The position numbers were made by a program, and so were the translations under genes. Under the pieces are notes generated by a model. It had not been told where the DNA came from, made no database searches, and worked only from the letters and a program-made list of their open reading frames with translations. A DNA stretch of 5,617 bases, taken from Enhygromyxa salina. Its GTDB lineage: Bacteria; Myxococcota_A; Polyangia; Nannocystales; Nannocystaceae. Below are positions 1 to 5,608 of this stretch, piece after piece (position 1 is the stretch's first letter; each line of letters begins with the position of its first letter). The stretch spans positions 1 through 5,617 of the forward strand of contig NZ_JMCC02000205.1 of NCBI RefSeq assembly GCF_000737335.2, read 5' to 3'.

Positions 1-2
1 AA

Positions 3-77
3 TGTGGCGAGTCGCTGGCCGTGGCGTTCTCGTGCAAGAAGCGAGGATTCTGCCCGTCTTGCACGGGCCGGCGCAGA
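3..77 (+). pseudogene. IS91-family transposase fragment (zinc-ribbon part), cut by both the window edge and a junction
   Basis: In the frame starting at base 3 the translation carries CGESLAVAFSCKKRGFCPSC followed by TGRR. This matches the N-terminal zinc-binding segment of IS91-type (Y2/HUH) transposases, whose hallmark is VAFSCKGRGFCPSCxxRR with paired metal-ligand cysteines; here the cysteines are at bases 3, 33, 51 and 60. In intact relatives the next residues are a MADxAAHLVD-like helix leading into the catalytic region. Here the similarity stops after the arginines (about base 74-77), the frame turns into Ser/Thr/Pro-rich shadow sequence, and the neighbouring frame becomes a recognisable OmpA-like protein. 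The gene therefore ends at a recombination junction around 69-82. How much lies upstream of the window is unknown. The identification is by remembered family motif, not by a search. Confidence 0.7.
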
Positions 78-79
78 TC

Positions 80-523
80 CTCATGCCCGACGGTGGCTTC
101 GACACGAACGCCGACGACCACAACCCCGCGACCGGCCTGCACGCGATCGCGGCGGTCCTGCGCCACGCCGCGTTCCACCCCGACAAGCACATCTGCGTGT
201 TCGGCCACACCGACACCGTTGGCAACAACGCCGACAACCTCACGCTCTCGAGCGAGCGCGCAACCAACGTGCTGCACCTGCTCACCGGCGACGCCGACGC
301 CTGGGCCGCGCACTGCCATGAGCACTTCGAGATCGCCGACGTCCAGCGCGTGTTGCTCTGGATCGCTCAAACCAAGGGCTGGGACACGGATCCCGGTCCG
401 ATCGACAACGACTTCGGCAACCTGACCCGCACCGCCCGCTTCAACTTCCGCGAGCGGATGAACCTGGACTACGGCACCGCGCTAAAACAGGGCACCAAGA
501 CGAGGCGCCGATGTGCCACGTGA
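80..523 (+). pseudogene. OmpA-like / peptidoglycan-binding protein, 5'-truncated and probably shortened at the 3' end
   Basis: The frame is open from base 2, but convincing protein sequence begins near base 80 (ILMPDGGFDTN), because bases 3-77 belong to a transposase in another frame. The core reads FGHTDTVGNNADNLTLSSER followed by A, the OmpA C-terminal signature GHTDxxGxxxxNxxLSxxRA; its Asp (bases 212-214) and Arg (257-259) are the residues that hold diaminopimelate of peptidoglycan in characterised OmpA domains. A second segment (about bases 341-463) runs VQRVLLWIAQTKGW...GPIDNDFGNLTRTARFNFRE, resembling a PG_binding_1 module. Proteins of this type in myxobacteria normally continue with another helix and more C-terminal sequence, whereas this one stops soon after in a basic tail (TKTRRRCAT). 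The native N-terminus, and hence any signal peptide, is missing. It is probably a remnant; a translated product from ATG 2 or ATG 83 is possible but no ribosome-binding site supports either. Confidence 0.65.
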
Positions 524-711
524 CCCCGACCAAGTCGGGCACCCTCCTGCAGTGCACCGACGAAGGGGGCCCGGGCGATCCTCTGACCTGGGCCGCCGTC
601 AAGGTCTGTGGACCCGGGTGGTGCCACGATCTGCTCGCCTACGACGACTGCAACGACTACAACAGCACCGAGATCCAGTTTGAAGATGTGACCTGCTACG
701 ACCTTATTTAG
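511..711 (+). CDS. Small cysteine-rich hypothetical protein (66 aa), overlapping the OmpA-like ORF
   Basis: I do not recognise this protein. It is 66 residues long with six cysteines (residues 2, 15, 33, 38, 47, 62), including a GPGWC element, and it is acidic towards its end (EIQFEDVTCYDLI). There is no signal peptide or membrane segment. The ATG at 511 is preceded by GAGG at 502-505 with a 5-base gap, a reasonable Shine-Dalgarno sequence, and it overlaps the preceding reading frame by 13 bases, as in translationally coupled genes. The alternative is that it is the original C-terminal part of the OmpA-like protein, separated by a frameshift near 480-510. Reading upstream in this frame gives DEAP directly before the Met, and the acidic, cysteine-bearing composition looks like secreted protein rather than random sequence. 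It ends 9 bases from the convergent lipoprotein gene. Confidence 0.45.
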   Translation: MCHVTPTKSGTLLQCTDEGGPGDPLTWAAVKVCGPGWCHDLLAYDDCNDYNSTEIQFEDVTCYDLI

Positions 712-720
712 GACCGGTGA

Positions 721-3700
721 TCAGGGGCACTCGTCAGGGCCGATCTCCGGCCACGCGCCGTTGCCGTCGTCGCGCGCGTCGCCGTCGTAGTCCTCGTCGA
801 CGAGGACCGAGACCAGGCCGAGGTCGCGCAGCGCACAGCTGTTGTCGAGGTGATAGCCAGTGACGGTCGGCGCGAATGGACTCGGGGTCGCAAACAGCGG
901 GTCGATGCTGACGTTGCCCGAGGCGAGCACGTAGGCGTTGCCGTCGAGGGCGTTGACCTCGGCGGCCGTGTCGGCACAGACTGGCCAGTCCTCGTGTTCG
1001 ACGAGGCAGTCGCCCCCGGTCACGAAGTCGTTGTTGCGCAATTCGAACTCGCGGTTGACGAAGTTGCCGCCCTCGTAGACCACGCCCTTTCCGGCCCAGC
1101 TCTCGACGTAGAAGATGTTGTCGAGCAGCAGCGGCGGGATCATGTTGGCGTTGGAGAAGGTCGCGATGCGCATCGCCGCGTCGCCATGGCGGAGGTAGCA
1201 CAAGTTGTTGGCGAAGGTCAGGTTGGCAGGGTCGCCGCTGTTGCAGTCGAGGGTGTAGGCGCAGCCGATCGTGCAGGCGGCGTTGCTCCCCGAGTAGCCG
1301 GCGAAGAAGAAGTTGTTGCGGTAGACTGAGCCGATGTTGTCGGCGGTGGCGATCGCCGATGAGTAGTTGTCCTCGAGGCAGCGGGGGTCGTCACCGTCGA
1401 AGGCGCAGACGTGGACCTCGTTGCGTTCGACGGTTGCGGCGACGTTGCCCTCGAACAGCAGGCCGTAGGTCTTCCACTCGCTCGACCCGCCGATGATCGT
1501 GTTGTCGCGCAAGTTGATGTCGCTGCTGCCGTTGTTGTTGGGCGAGAACGCGTGGATGCCATAGGCCTGGCTCTCGCCGACCGAGATCCGCACGCTGTGA
1601 CCGCCGAGGATCAGGTCGTTGTTCTCGGCGATCAGCTCGCCATAGGACAGCTTGATGCCGTAGGTCGCCATGCGGATCGGGTTGTCGGGGTCCGCGTTGC
1701 CCGAGATCAGCGCGTTGTCGGTCACGGTCGCGTCGGCGTATGAGAGCAGGATGCCGTGATGGTTCCCGAGCGAGGTGTCGCCGGGTCCGCCGACGATCTC
1801 GTCGTTGCCGCTGATCAGCGTGCCCGGACCGCTGCTGGCCACGTAGATCCCGGTCGCGCCGCCACAGGGGGTCGTGCAGCCGGCGATGAGGGTGTTGCCG
1901 GTGATGTGGATCGGCTGGTCGACGGCGTGGATCCCGATGCCGCCGTAGGGGCCGCCGACGATCTCGGGGTTTTGATCGATGCTGACCGGGGTGTTGGCTG
2001 GGAAGTCGCCGCTGACCACGACGCCCGAGCCAGCCTGGCCAGCCTCGGTCGTGCCGTAGACGGTGCTCCCGGTGATGCTCAACGCCATGCCCTGGACCTT
2101 GACGCCGCTGCGGGCGAAGGCCAGGCGGCCGCCGTCGATGGTCGCGTTGGTGATCGTCGCGCCGGTGAGGGGGTCGAGGTTGGTGTTGCGCAGCTCGACG
2201 CCGACCGTCGCGCTGCCCTTGGTCACGCCGATGACGTCGCTGCCGGTGATCGTCGCGCCGTTGATGGTCACGCTGTCGACGGCCTCGGTCCGGACGCCGG
2301 TCGAGGTCGTGGCCGCGTTCTGGACCCCTCCGCCGGTGATGGTGCCGCCGGTGATCGTCAGCGCGCTGGCCTCGCCGTGATCGACGCCGACGGCGTGGCG
2401 CGAGACGCCGCCGTGGATCGTCGACTGGCTGATGCTGGTCTGGCCGTAGCCGAGCGTGCCCGCGAGCACGCCCGCGCTGGCACCCTGCCCAGTCACGGTC
2501 CCAGCCTCGATCACGACGTTGGTCAAGGTCATCGAGTTGCGGCCGAGGTGCTCGATGCCGTAGCTGTTGCTGGCGGTCCCACCATGGATGCTGGCCCCGT
2601 CGACGCTCAGGGAGGCTGGGGTGACGCCCGCGGCGATGCCGAGGCCAGCCGACACGCTGCTCGCTCGCGGCGGCCGCAGCTCAGTCAGGCCGTCGATGAG
2701 GATGGTCCCGCCGTTGCCCGGGCCGATGTAGACGGCGTAGGCCCGGGTCGCGTAGACCCCGGGTTCTAAGGGTTCGACGATGACGTTGCGGACCGTCGCG
2801 TTCGCCGAGCCCGAGATGTAGATGGCCTCGTCGTACTGAGGCTGGTTTTCGTTGTTGATGAGCCCGTCGAGCTGGACGCGGAACCCGTCGAGGGTCGCGT
2901 CGGTCACGGCGCCGAACCACTCGACGGGCTGGAGGTAGTGGTAGATGACCGTGTTGTTGGTCTCGGGGTCGGGGTTACGGGGCGCGACGAAGGTCGGCTC
3001 GTGGCCGCCGAAGACATCGTATCCGCTGCGCATCGAGACCTGCTCGAAGTAGGCGTTGCCCGCTCCGGCCACGCGGATAGGCGAGCTGATCGAGTTGATC
3101 AGCGCCGTGCTGATCGTGCACCACGGCCGGGACACGGTCCCGCACTGGTCGTTGGGGATGCACGTATCCTTGGAGACGTAGGGGCCATCGCAGGGGATCG
3201 GGATCGTGCACGCGTTGGTGCACTCGTCATCGTCGACGTCGTTGCCGTCGTCGCAGGCCTCGCCTGGATCGACGATCTGGTTGCCGCACTCCTCGGAGAT
3301 ACAGGTCGGACTGCAGCCATCAGCGGCCATGTTGTTGCCGTCGTCGCAGCCCTCGCCGGGCCCGACGAGGCCGTCGCCGCACACGGCATCGTTGCACGCG
3401 AGGGTGCACTCGGCGTTGTCGTCGTTTTGCGGGCCGTTGTCGCACTCTTCGTTGTTGGCCCAGACGAAGCCGTCGCCACAAGTAGCGACCGTGCACGCGA
3501 GGGTGCAGTCGCCGGAGTTGGCGTTGTCGCCGCCCTCGTCGCAGGCCTCGTCGTCTTGAAGGTAGCCGTCGCCGCAGCTCTCGAACCGGCACTCATCGGT
3601 GCAGCCGTCGTCGTTGTCGCCGTTTTGGCCGTCGTCGCAGTCTTCGTTGTCCTGAACGACCATGTCGCCGCAACCCTCGAGCTCGCAGGTTGAGCTGCAA

Positions 3701-4593
3701 CCATCGTCGTCGTTGGCGTTGCCGTCGTCGCAGGCCTCGTCAGGGCCGAGGAAGGTGTCACCGCAGACGTTGTCGGCGCAGTCGTCGAGGCAGGTGCCCA
3801 TCGGGCCGTTGTCGGCCCCGTTGTCGCAGGCTTCGATGCCCTCGTAGACCAGCCCGTCACCACACGCGGCGATCTGGCACGAATTCGTGCAACCGGCGGT
3901 GTCAGCGTTTTGGGGCCCGTCGTCGCACGCTTCTTGTTGGTCGAGGGGCAGGGGTTCGCCGGCTCCATCCTCGACCTGAACGTAGCTGTCGCCGCAGGTC
4001 GCAATCGCGCAGGTGTCGAGGCAGCCGTCGCCGTTGTCGTCGTTGGCGTCGTCGCACTGCTCGCCGTTTTGGGCCTGCAAGACCCCATCGCCGCAGCTCG
4101 TCGGGGCGCACGCGTTGGTGCAGGCGTCGTCGTCGTCGTCGTTGCCGTCGTCGCAGCCCTCGCCGGGCCCGACGTAGCCGTCACCGCAGACGTTCTCCTC
4201 GCAGCTGTCGAGACAGGCCGAGTTGGGCCCGTTGTCGGCTCCGGCATCGCAGGCCTCGCCAGCTTGGATGATGCCGTCGCCACACGCCGGGAGCGTGCAG
4301 TTGTTGGTGCACGCATCGTTGGGGATCGCGTTCCCGTCGTCGCACTCTTCATCGGCCTCGAGCACGCCGTTGCCACACTCGGCCTCGGGCTCGTCGCCAT
4401 CACCATCGCCAGTGGTCGCGGGGTCACCGTCGCCGTCGCCGGTGGTTCCGGTGTCTTCGGTATCGGTTTCGGCCCCGCCAGACTCGGTGTCCGTCGCCGT
4501 CATCGCGGAGTCGGCAGAGACTGTGTCGTCGGTGCAGGCCCCCACGAAGATCGCCAGGCAAGAAAGGCTCGATCGCAGCAGGATTCTCGACAT
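721..4593 (-). CDS. Large secreted lipoprotein: 12 Myxococcus-type cysteine-rich (DUF4215-like) repeats plus right-handed beta-helix region
   Basis: A complete 1290-residue protein. Residues 1-20 (MSRILLRSSLSCLAIFVGAC) form a lipoprotein signal peptide with lipobox VGAC; Cys20 would be lipidated. The +2 residue is Thr, so there is no inner-membrane-retention Asp. Residues 21-72 are an acidic, Thr/Gly-rich linker with two TTGDGDGD-like units. Residues 73-464 hold 12 cysteine-rich repeats of the form CGDGxxxxxEACDDGNxxxxDGCxxxC, four cysteines each, presumably disulfide-bonded after export. From about residue 500 the protein is Gly/Ile/Val/Asn-rich with short repeated strands (for example ITGSTVYG), typical of right-handed parallel beta-helix proteins; a GGHEP...FVAPRNPDPETNNTVI stretch near its start is the usual entry to such helices. 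More cysteines and a DEDYDGD calcium-loop-like motif (residues 1266-1272) with a GPDE ending close it. There is no MYXO-CTERM tail, so anchoring is by lipid. The ATG is secure because an in-frame stop lies at 4624-4626 with no other start between. Beta-helix proteins of this kind act as surface adhesins or polysaccharide-active enzymes, but I see no catalytic signature, so the function is open. Confidence 0.9.
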   Translation of the reverse strand: MSRILLRSSLSCLAIFVGACTDDTVSADSAMTATDTESGGAETDTEDTGTTGDGDGDPATTGDGDGDEPEAECGNGVLEADEECDDGNAIPNDACTNNCTLPACGDGIIQAGEACDAGADNGPNSACLDSCEENVCGDGYVGPGEGCDDGNDDDDDACTNACAPTSCGDGVLQAQNGEQCDDANDDNGDGCLDTCAIATCGDSYVQVEDGAGEPLPLDQQEACDDGPQNADTAGCTNSCQIAACGDGLVYEGIEACDNGADNGPMGTCLDDCADNVCGDTFLGPDEACDDGNANDDDGCSSTCELEGCGDMVVQDNEDCDDGQNGDNDDGCTDECRFESCGDGYLQDDEACDEGGDNANSGDCTLACTVATCGDGFVWANNEECDNGPQNDDNAECTLACNDAVCGDGLVGPGEGCDDGNNMAADGCSPTCISEECGNQIVDPGEACDDGNDVDDDECTNACTIPIPCDGPYVSKDTCIPNDQCGTVSRPWCTISTALINSISSPIRVAGAGNAYFEQVSMRSGYDVFGGHEPTFVAPRNPDPETNNTVIYHYLQPVEWFGAVTDATLDGFRVQLDGLINNENQPQYDEAIYISGSANATVRNVIVEPLEPGVYATRAYAVYIGPGNGGTILIDGLTELRPPRASSVSAGLGIAAGVTPASLSVDGASIHGGTASNSYGIEHLGRNSMTLTNVVIEAGTVTGQGASAGVLAGTLGYGQTSISQSTIHGGVSRHAVGVDHGEASALTITGGTITGGGVQNAATTSTGVRTEAVDSVTINGATITGSDVIGVTKGSATVGVELRNTNLDPLTGATITNATIDGGRLAFARSGVKVQGMALSITGSTVYGTTEAGQAGSGVVVSGDFPANTPVSIDQNPEIVGGPYGGIGIHAVDQPIHITGNTLIAGCTTPCGGATGIYVASSGPGTLISGNDEIVGGPGDTSLGNHHGILLSYADATVTDNALISGNADPDNPIRMATYGIKLSYGELIAENNDLILGGHSVRISVGESQAYGIHAFSPNNNGSSDINLRDNTIIGGSSEWKTYGLLFEGNVAATVERNEVHVCAFDGDDPRCLEDNYSSAIATADNIGSVYRNNFFFAGYSGSNAACTIGCAYTLDCNSGDPANLTFANNLCYLRHGDAAMRIATFSNANMIPPLLLDNIFYVESWAGKGVVYEGGNFVNREFELRNNDFVTGGDCLVEHEDWPVCADTAAEVNALDGNAYVLASGNVSIDPLFATPSPFAPTVTGYHLDNSCALRDLGLVSVLVDEDYDGDARDDGNGAWPEIGPDECP
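3202..4377 (-). repeat. Degenerate coding repeats: 12 cysteine-rich units of about 90-130 bp
   Basis: This is the DNA encoding residues 73-464 of the lipoprotein. Twelve units each begin with CGDG, CGNG or a variant and contain (E)xCDxG, then two more cysteines. Most units are 28-34 residues; the fifth is longer because of an insertion (VEDGAGEPLPLDQQ). At DNA level the units share blocks around the codons for CDDGN (seen on the + strand as gttgccgtcgtcgcag), repeated many times. Some units are more alike than their neighbours: 2 with 6 (ADNGP), 3 with 11 (VGPGEGCDDGN) and 5 with 10 (GPQN). This points to duplication of multi-unit blocks rather than unit-by-unit growth. Confidence 0.85.
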
Positions 4594-4599
4594 CCCGCG

Positions 4600-4627
4600 A
4601 GGATAGTCAGGCGCGCGACATCGTCAA
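4600..4627 (-). promoter_or_regulatory. Putative sigma-70-type promoter of the lipoprotein gene, possibly giving a leaderless mRNA
   Basis: On the minus strand TTGACG (4627-4622) is followed by a 16-base spacer and TATCCT (4605-4600). The first matches the -35 consensus at 5 of 6 bases and the second the -10 consensus at 4 of 6. Only 6 bases (4599-4594) separate the -10 element from the ATG at 4593, so transcription would start at or next to the A of the start codon. No purine-rich ribosome-binding site precedes the ATG; the bases just before it are CGCGGG. This arrangement fits a leaderless transcript. It is prediction only: such matches occur by chance and myxobacteria use many alternative sigma factors. 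Confidence 0.4.
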
Positions 4628-4781
4628 GCCTCAGGACGATTGGGGTGCATGGCGCGAGTCAGGAATTCGCTCCACGACACCTCGATCGGCGTGGTGACGC
4701 GTGCGCGACTTCCCGGTGGGAGCCCGCCGCTGGGGTCATGGGATCTCGTCGGTGCTGTGGGGTAGGGGGTGTTCGGCAAGC
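4624..4781. other. Spacer between the lipoprotein promoter and the IS21 remnant, no supported gene
   Basis: On the minus strand one frame stays open for about 50 codons and ends in VSWSEFLTRAMHPNRPEA with the stop at 4624-4626. It has no ATG, no ribosome-binding site and no homology I recognise with confidence. WSEFLTR faintly recalls the WAELLRR element near the C-terminus of some IS91-type transposases, too weakly to call. I see no hairpin terminator, tRNA or operator here. The stretch is most simply debris between two breakpoints plus the upstream region of the lipoprotein gene. Confidence 0.4.
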
Positions 4782-5282
4782 TCAGCTACGTCCACCTGGC
4801 GGCCTGAGATCATGGGTCGCCACGCGAGTGTTCTCGAAGTACAGCTCGACGCTCTTGGAGCCGACGCGCGCGAGCAACTGCTTGCCGATCAGGCGCCACG
4901 GCGCGGAGTAGCGGGCACCCCCGACGAGGGCGTGGCAATCACGCTGAAGCATCGGCTGACGCCACGTGATCGGCTCCCAGCGGAGCGTTGGCAGCGGGAG
5001 CATCTTGGACCTCTCAATCGCTTCGAAGACCTCGAGCGGTCGCTTGTGCGTGGTCCCGTGCTTGCGCTGACCGGCGACCTCGAGCACCCAGTTTGTCAGG
5101 CGAGGATTGAGCACGGTGACGTCACGCTCCGCGCCGATCGTGGCCATGAAATTGTGCTTGATGTAGCCGACCCCCGACTCGACCTTGCCCTTCTTCTCGG
5201 GGTTGTAGGGCGGCGTCGGATCGACTTGGAAATTGTAGTAGCGCGCGAGCTCGCGGTAGCTGCGGTTGAGGACGGGCCCGCA
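4782..5282 (-). pseudogene. istA: IS21-family transposase IstA, C-terminal fragment
   Basis: On the minus strand the frame is open from 5309 to the TGA at 4782-4784; family-like sequence runs from about 5279 (GPVLNRSYRELARYYNF). It continues PTPPYNPEKKGKVESGVGYI, the block around the last acidic residue of the DDE triad in IstA proteins; the Glu is at 5178-5180. Further on come RPLEVF and HALVGGARYSAP with SVELYFENTRVATHD, the family's C-terminal beta-barrel region. About 165 residues remain of a protein usually near 400-550 residues: the helix-turn-helix and both catalytic aspartates are gone, so it cannot be active. At the other end it stops after RPPGGRS, where relatives normally carry some 30-100 more residues, and no IstB ATPase follows. 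It is therefore cut on both sides. The ATG at 5145-5147 is internal to the fold and not a real start. Confidence 0.85.
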
Positions 5283-5292
5283 TGAGTAGGAC

Positions 5293-5367
5293 TGTCGTCG
5301 GAATCGACATTAATCCCCCAGCACCCAAGACGAGCGTGTTGCGGTTCTTTTCTTCCCAGTTTGCACC
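5293..5367 (+). mobile_element. Possible terminus of an IS21-type element
   Basis: Immediately outside the IstA fragment the sequence starts TGT (5293) and continues with ggaatcgacattaatccccc, A/T-richer than its surroundings. Two loosely similar short motifs follow: CCCAG-CACC (about 5316-5327) and CCCAG-TTTGCACC (about 5355-5367). IS21-family ends commonly begin with TGT and carry several short repeats close to the end. If correct, this is the outer end of an element whose body is missing, because after about 75 bases another transposase fragment begins. The opposite end and a target duplication are not visible. The call rests on resemblance remembered from the family. Confidence 0.3.
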
Positions 5368-5381
5368 GGCCGCTGTGTCAG

Positions 5382-5474
5382 GGCTATGCGATGGGCTACG
5401 ACCGCAAGCTGTGTGCCGACGTGCTCGACGCGTTCATCGTGTCGTTGCGCCGCTGGCTATCACGGCGTGCTCGC
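5382..5474 (+). pseudogene. IS91-family transposase fragment (segment following the zinc-ribbon domain)
   Basis: The translated stretch GYAMGYDRKLCADVLDAF followed by IVSLRRWLSRRAR matches the part of IS91-type transposases that follows the zinc ribbon, typically PxxLRYxxAYDxxLCxxVLxxFxxxxxxxxRRRAK. Relatives continue with a His-containing QRFGxxLNLNVHFH block for metal-dependent nicking; this is absent here, replaced by CQCPGVQGHSTLAAHATEGP and a TAG stop at 5544-5546. The open frame begins with a TTG at 5361 but nothing argues for translation initiation there. It is a non-functional scrap, on the same strand as the zinc-ribbon scrap at the left edge. Confidence 0.55.
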
Positions 5475-5546
5475 TGCCAATGCCCGGGCGTGCAGGGTCA
5501 CAGCACGCTCGCAGCACATGCGACCGAGGGGCCAGCGGGAGGTTAG

Positions 5547-5608
5547 CCGCAATCCCGCAATCCCGCAATCCCGCAATCCCGCAATCCCGCAATCCCGCAA
5601 TCCCGCAA
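5547..5608. repeat. 8-bp tandem repeat, 7.75 perfect copies of CCGCAATC
   Basis: Seven perfect head-to-tail copies of CCGCAATC run from 5547 to 5602, and an eighth copy is cut after six bases (5603-5608). There is no variation between copies, which suggests recent expansion by replication slippage. The array starts directly after the TAG stop of the frame holding the IS91-like scrap. Unit length 8 is not a multiple of 3, so copy-number changes would shift any frame through it. It could be a simple variable-number repeat or part of a mobile-element end; nothing shows a binding function. Confidence 0.9.

Noticed and set aside
738..752. Hairpin GGCCG-atctc-CGGCC as a terminator
   Set aside because: It has only 5 base pairs, no T-run on either side, and lies inside the last codons of the lipoprotein gene.
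721..790. MYXO-CTERM or other C-terminal sorting tail on the large protein
   Set aside because: The C-terminus ends in EIGPDECP with no transmembrane helix or basic tail; anchoring is by the N-terminal lipobox.
1756..2769. A 337-codon open frame on the + strand antisense to the lipoprotein gene
   Set aside because: It is the antisense shadow of Gly/Ile/Val/Thr-rich beta-helix codons in G/C-rich DNA. It translates to an Ala/Asp/Gly/Val/Arg-rich string without domain logic, and the minus-strand protein has coherent domains across the same bases.
2938..3693. A 251-codon open frame on the + strand opposite the cysteine-rich units, with long VVVAVLAVVAVF-like hydrophobic runs
   Set aside because: The hydrophobic, membrane-like look is forced: Asp GAC codons in the real gene read as Val GTC on the other strand. 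It has no ribosome-binding site and no conserved pattern beyond the repeat itself.
3099..4427. A 442-codon minus-strand frame overlapping the lipoprotein, Thr/Ala/Arg-rich
   Set aside because: It is a frame-shifted shadow of the DDGN-type repeats, low in complexity and without start signals.
4624..4790. A short minus-strand frame ending VSWSEFLTRAMHPNRPEA as a gene
   Set aside because: It is about 50 codons without ATG or ribosome-binding site and with no secure homology; at best it is a remnant.
4701..5285. A 194-codon + strand frame opposite the IS21 fragment
   Set aside because: The minus strand of the same bases carries clear IstA motifs (KGKVESGV, HALVGGARYSAP), so this is its antisense shadow.
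5547..5608. CRISPR array or replication iterons
   Set aside because: The unit is only 8 bp with no spacers, which excludes CRISPR, and no replication gene or A/T-rich unwinding region is nearby to suggest iterons.
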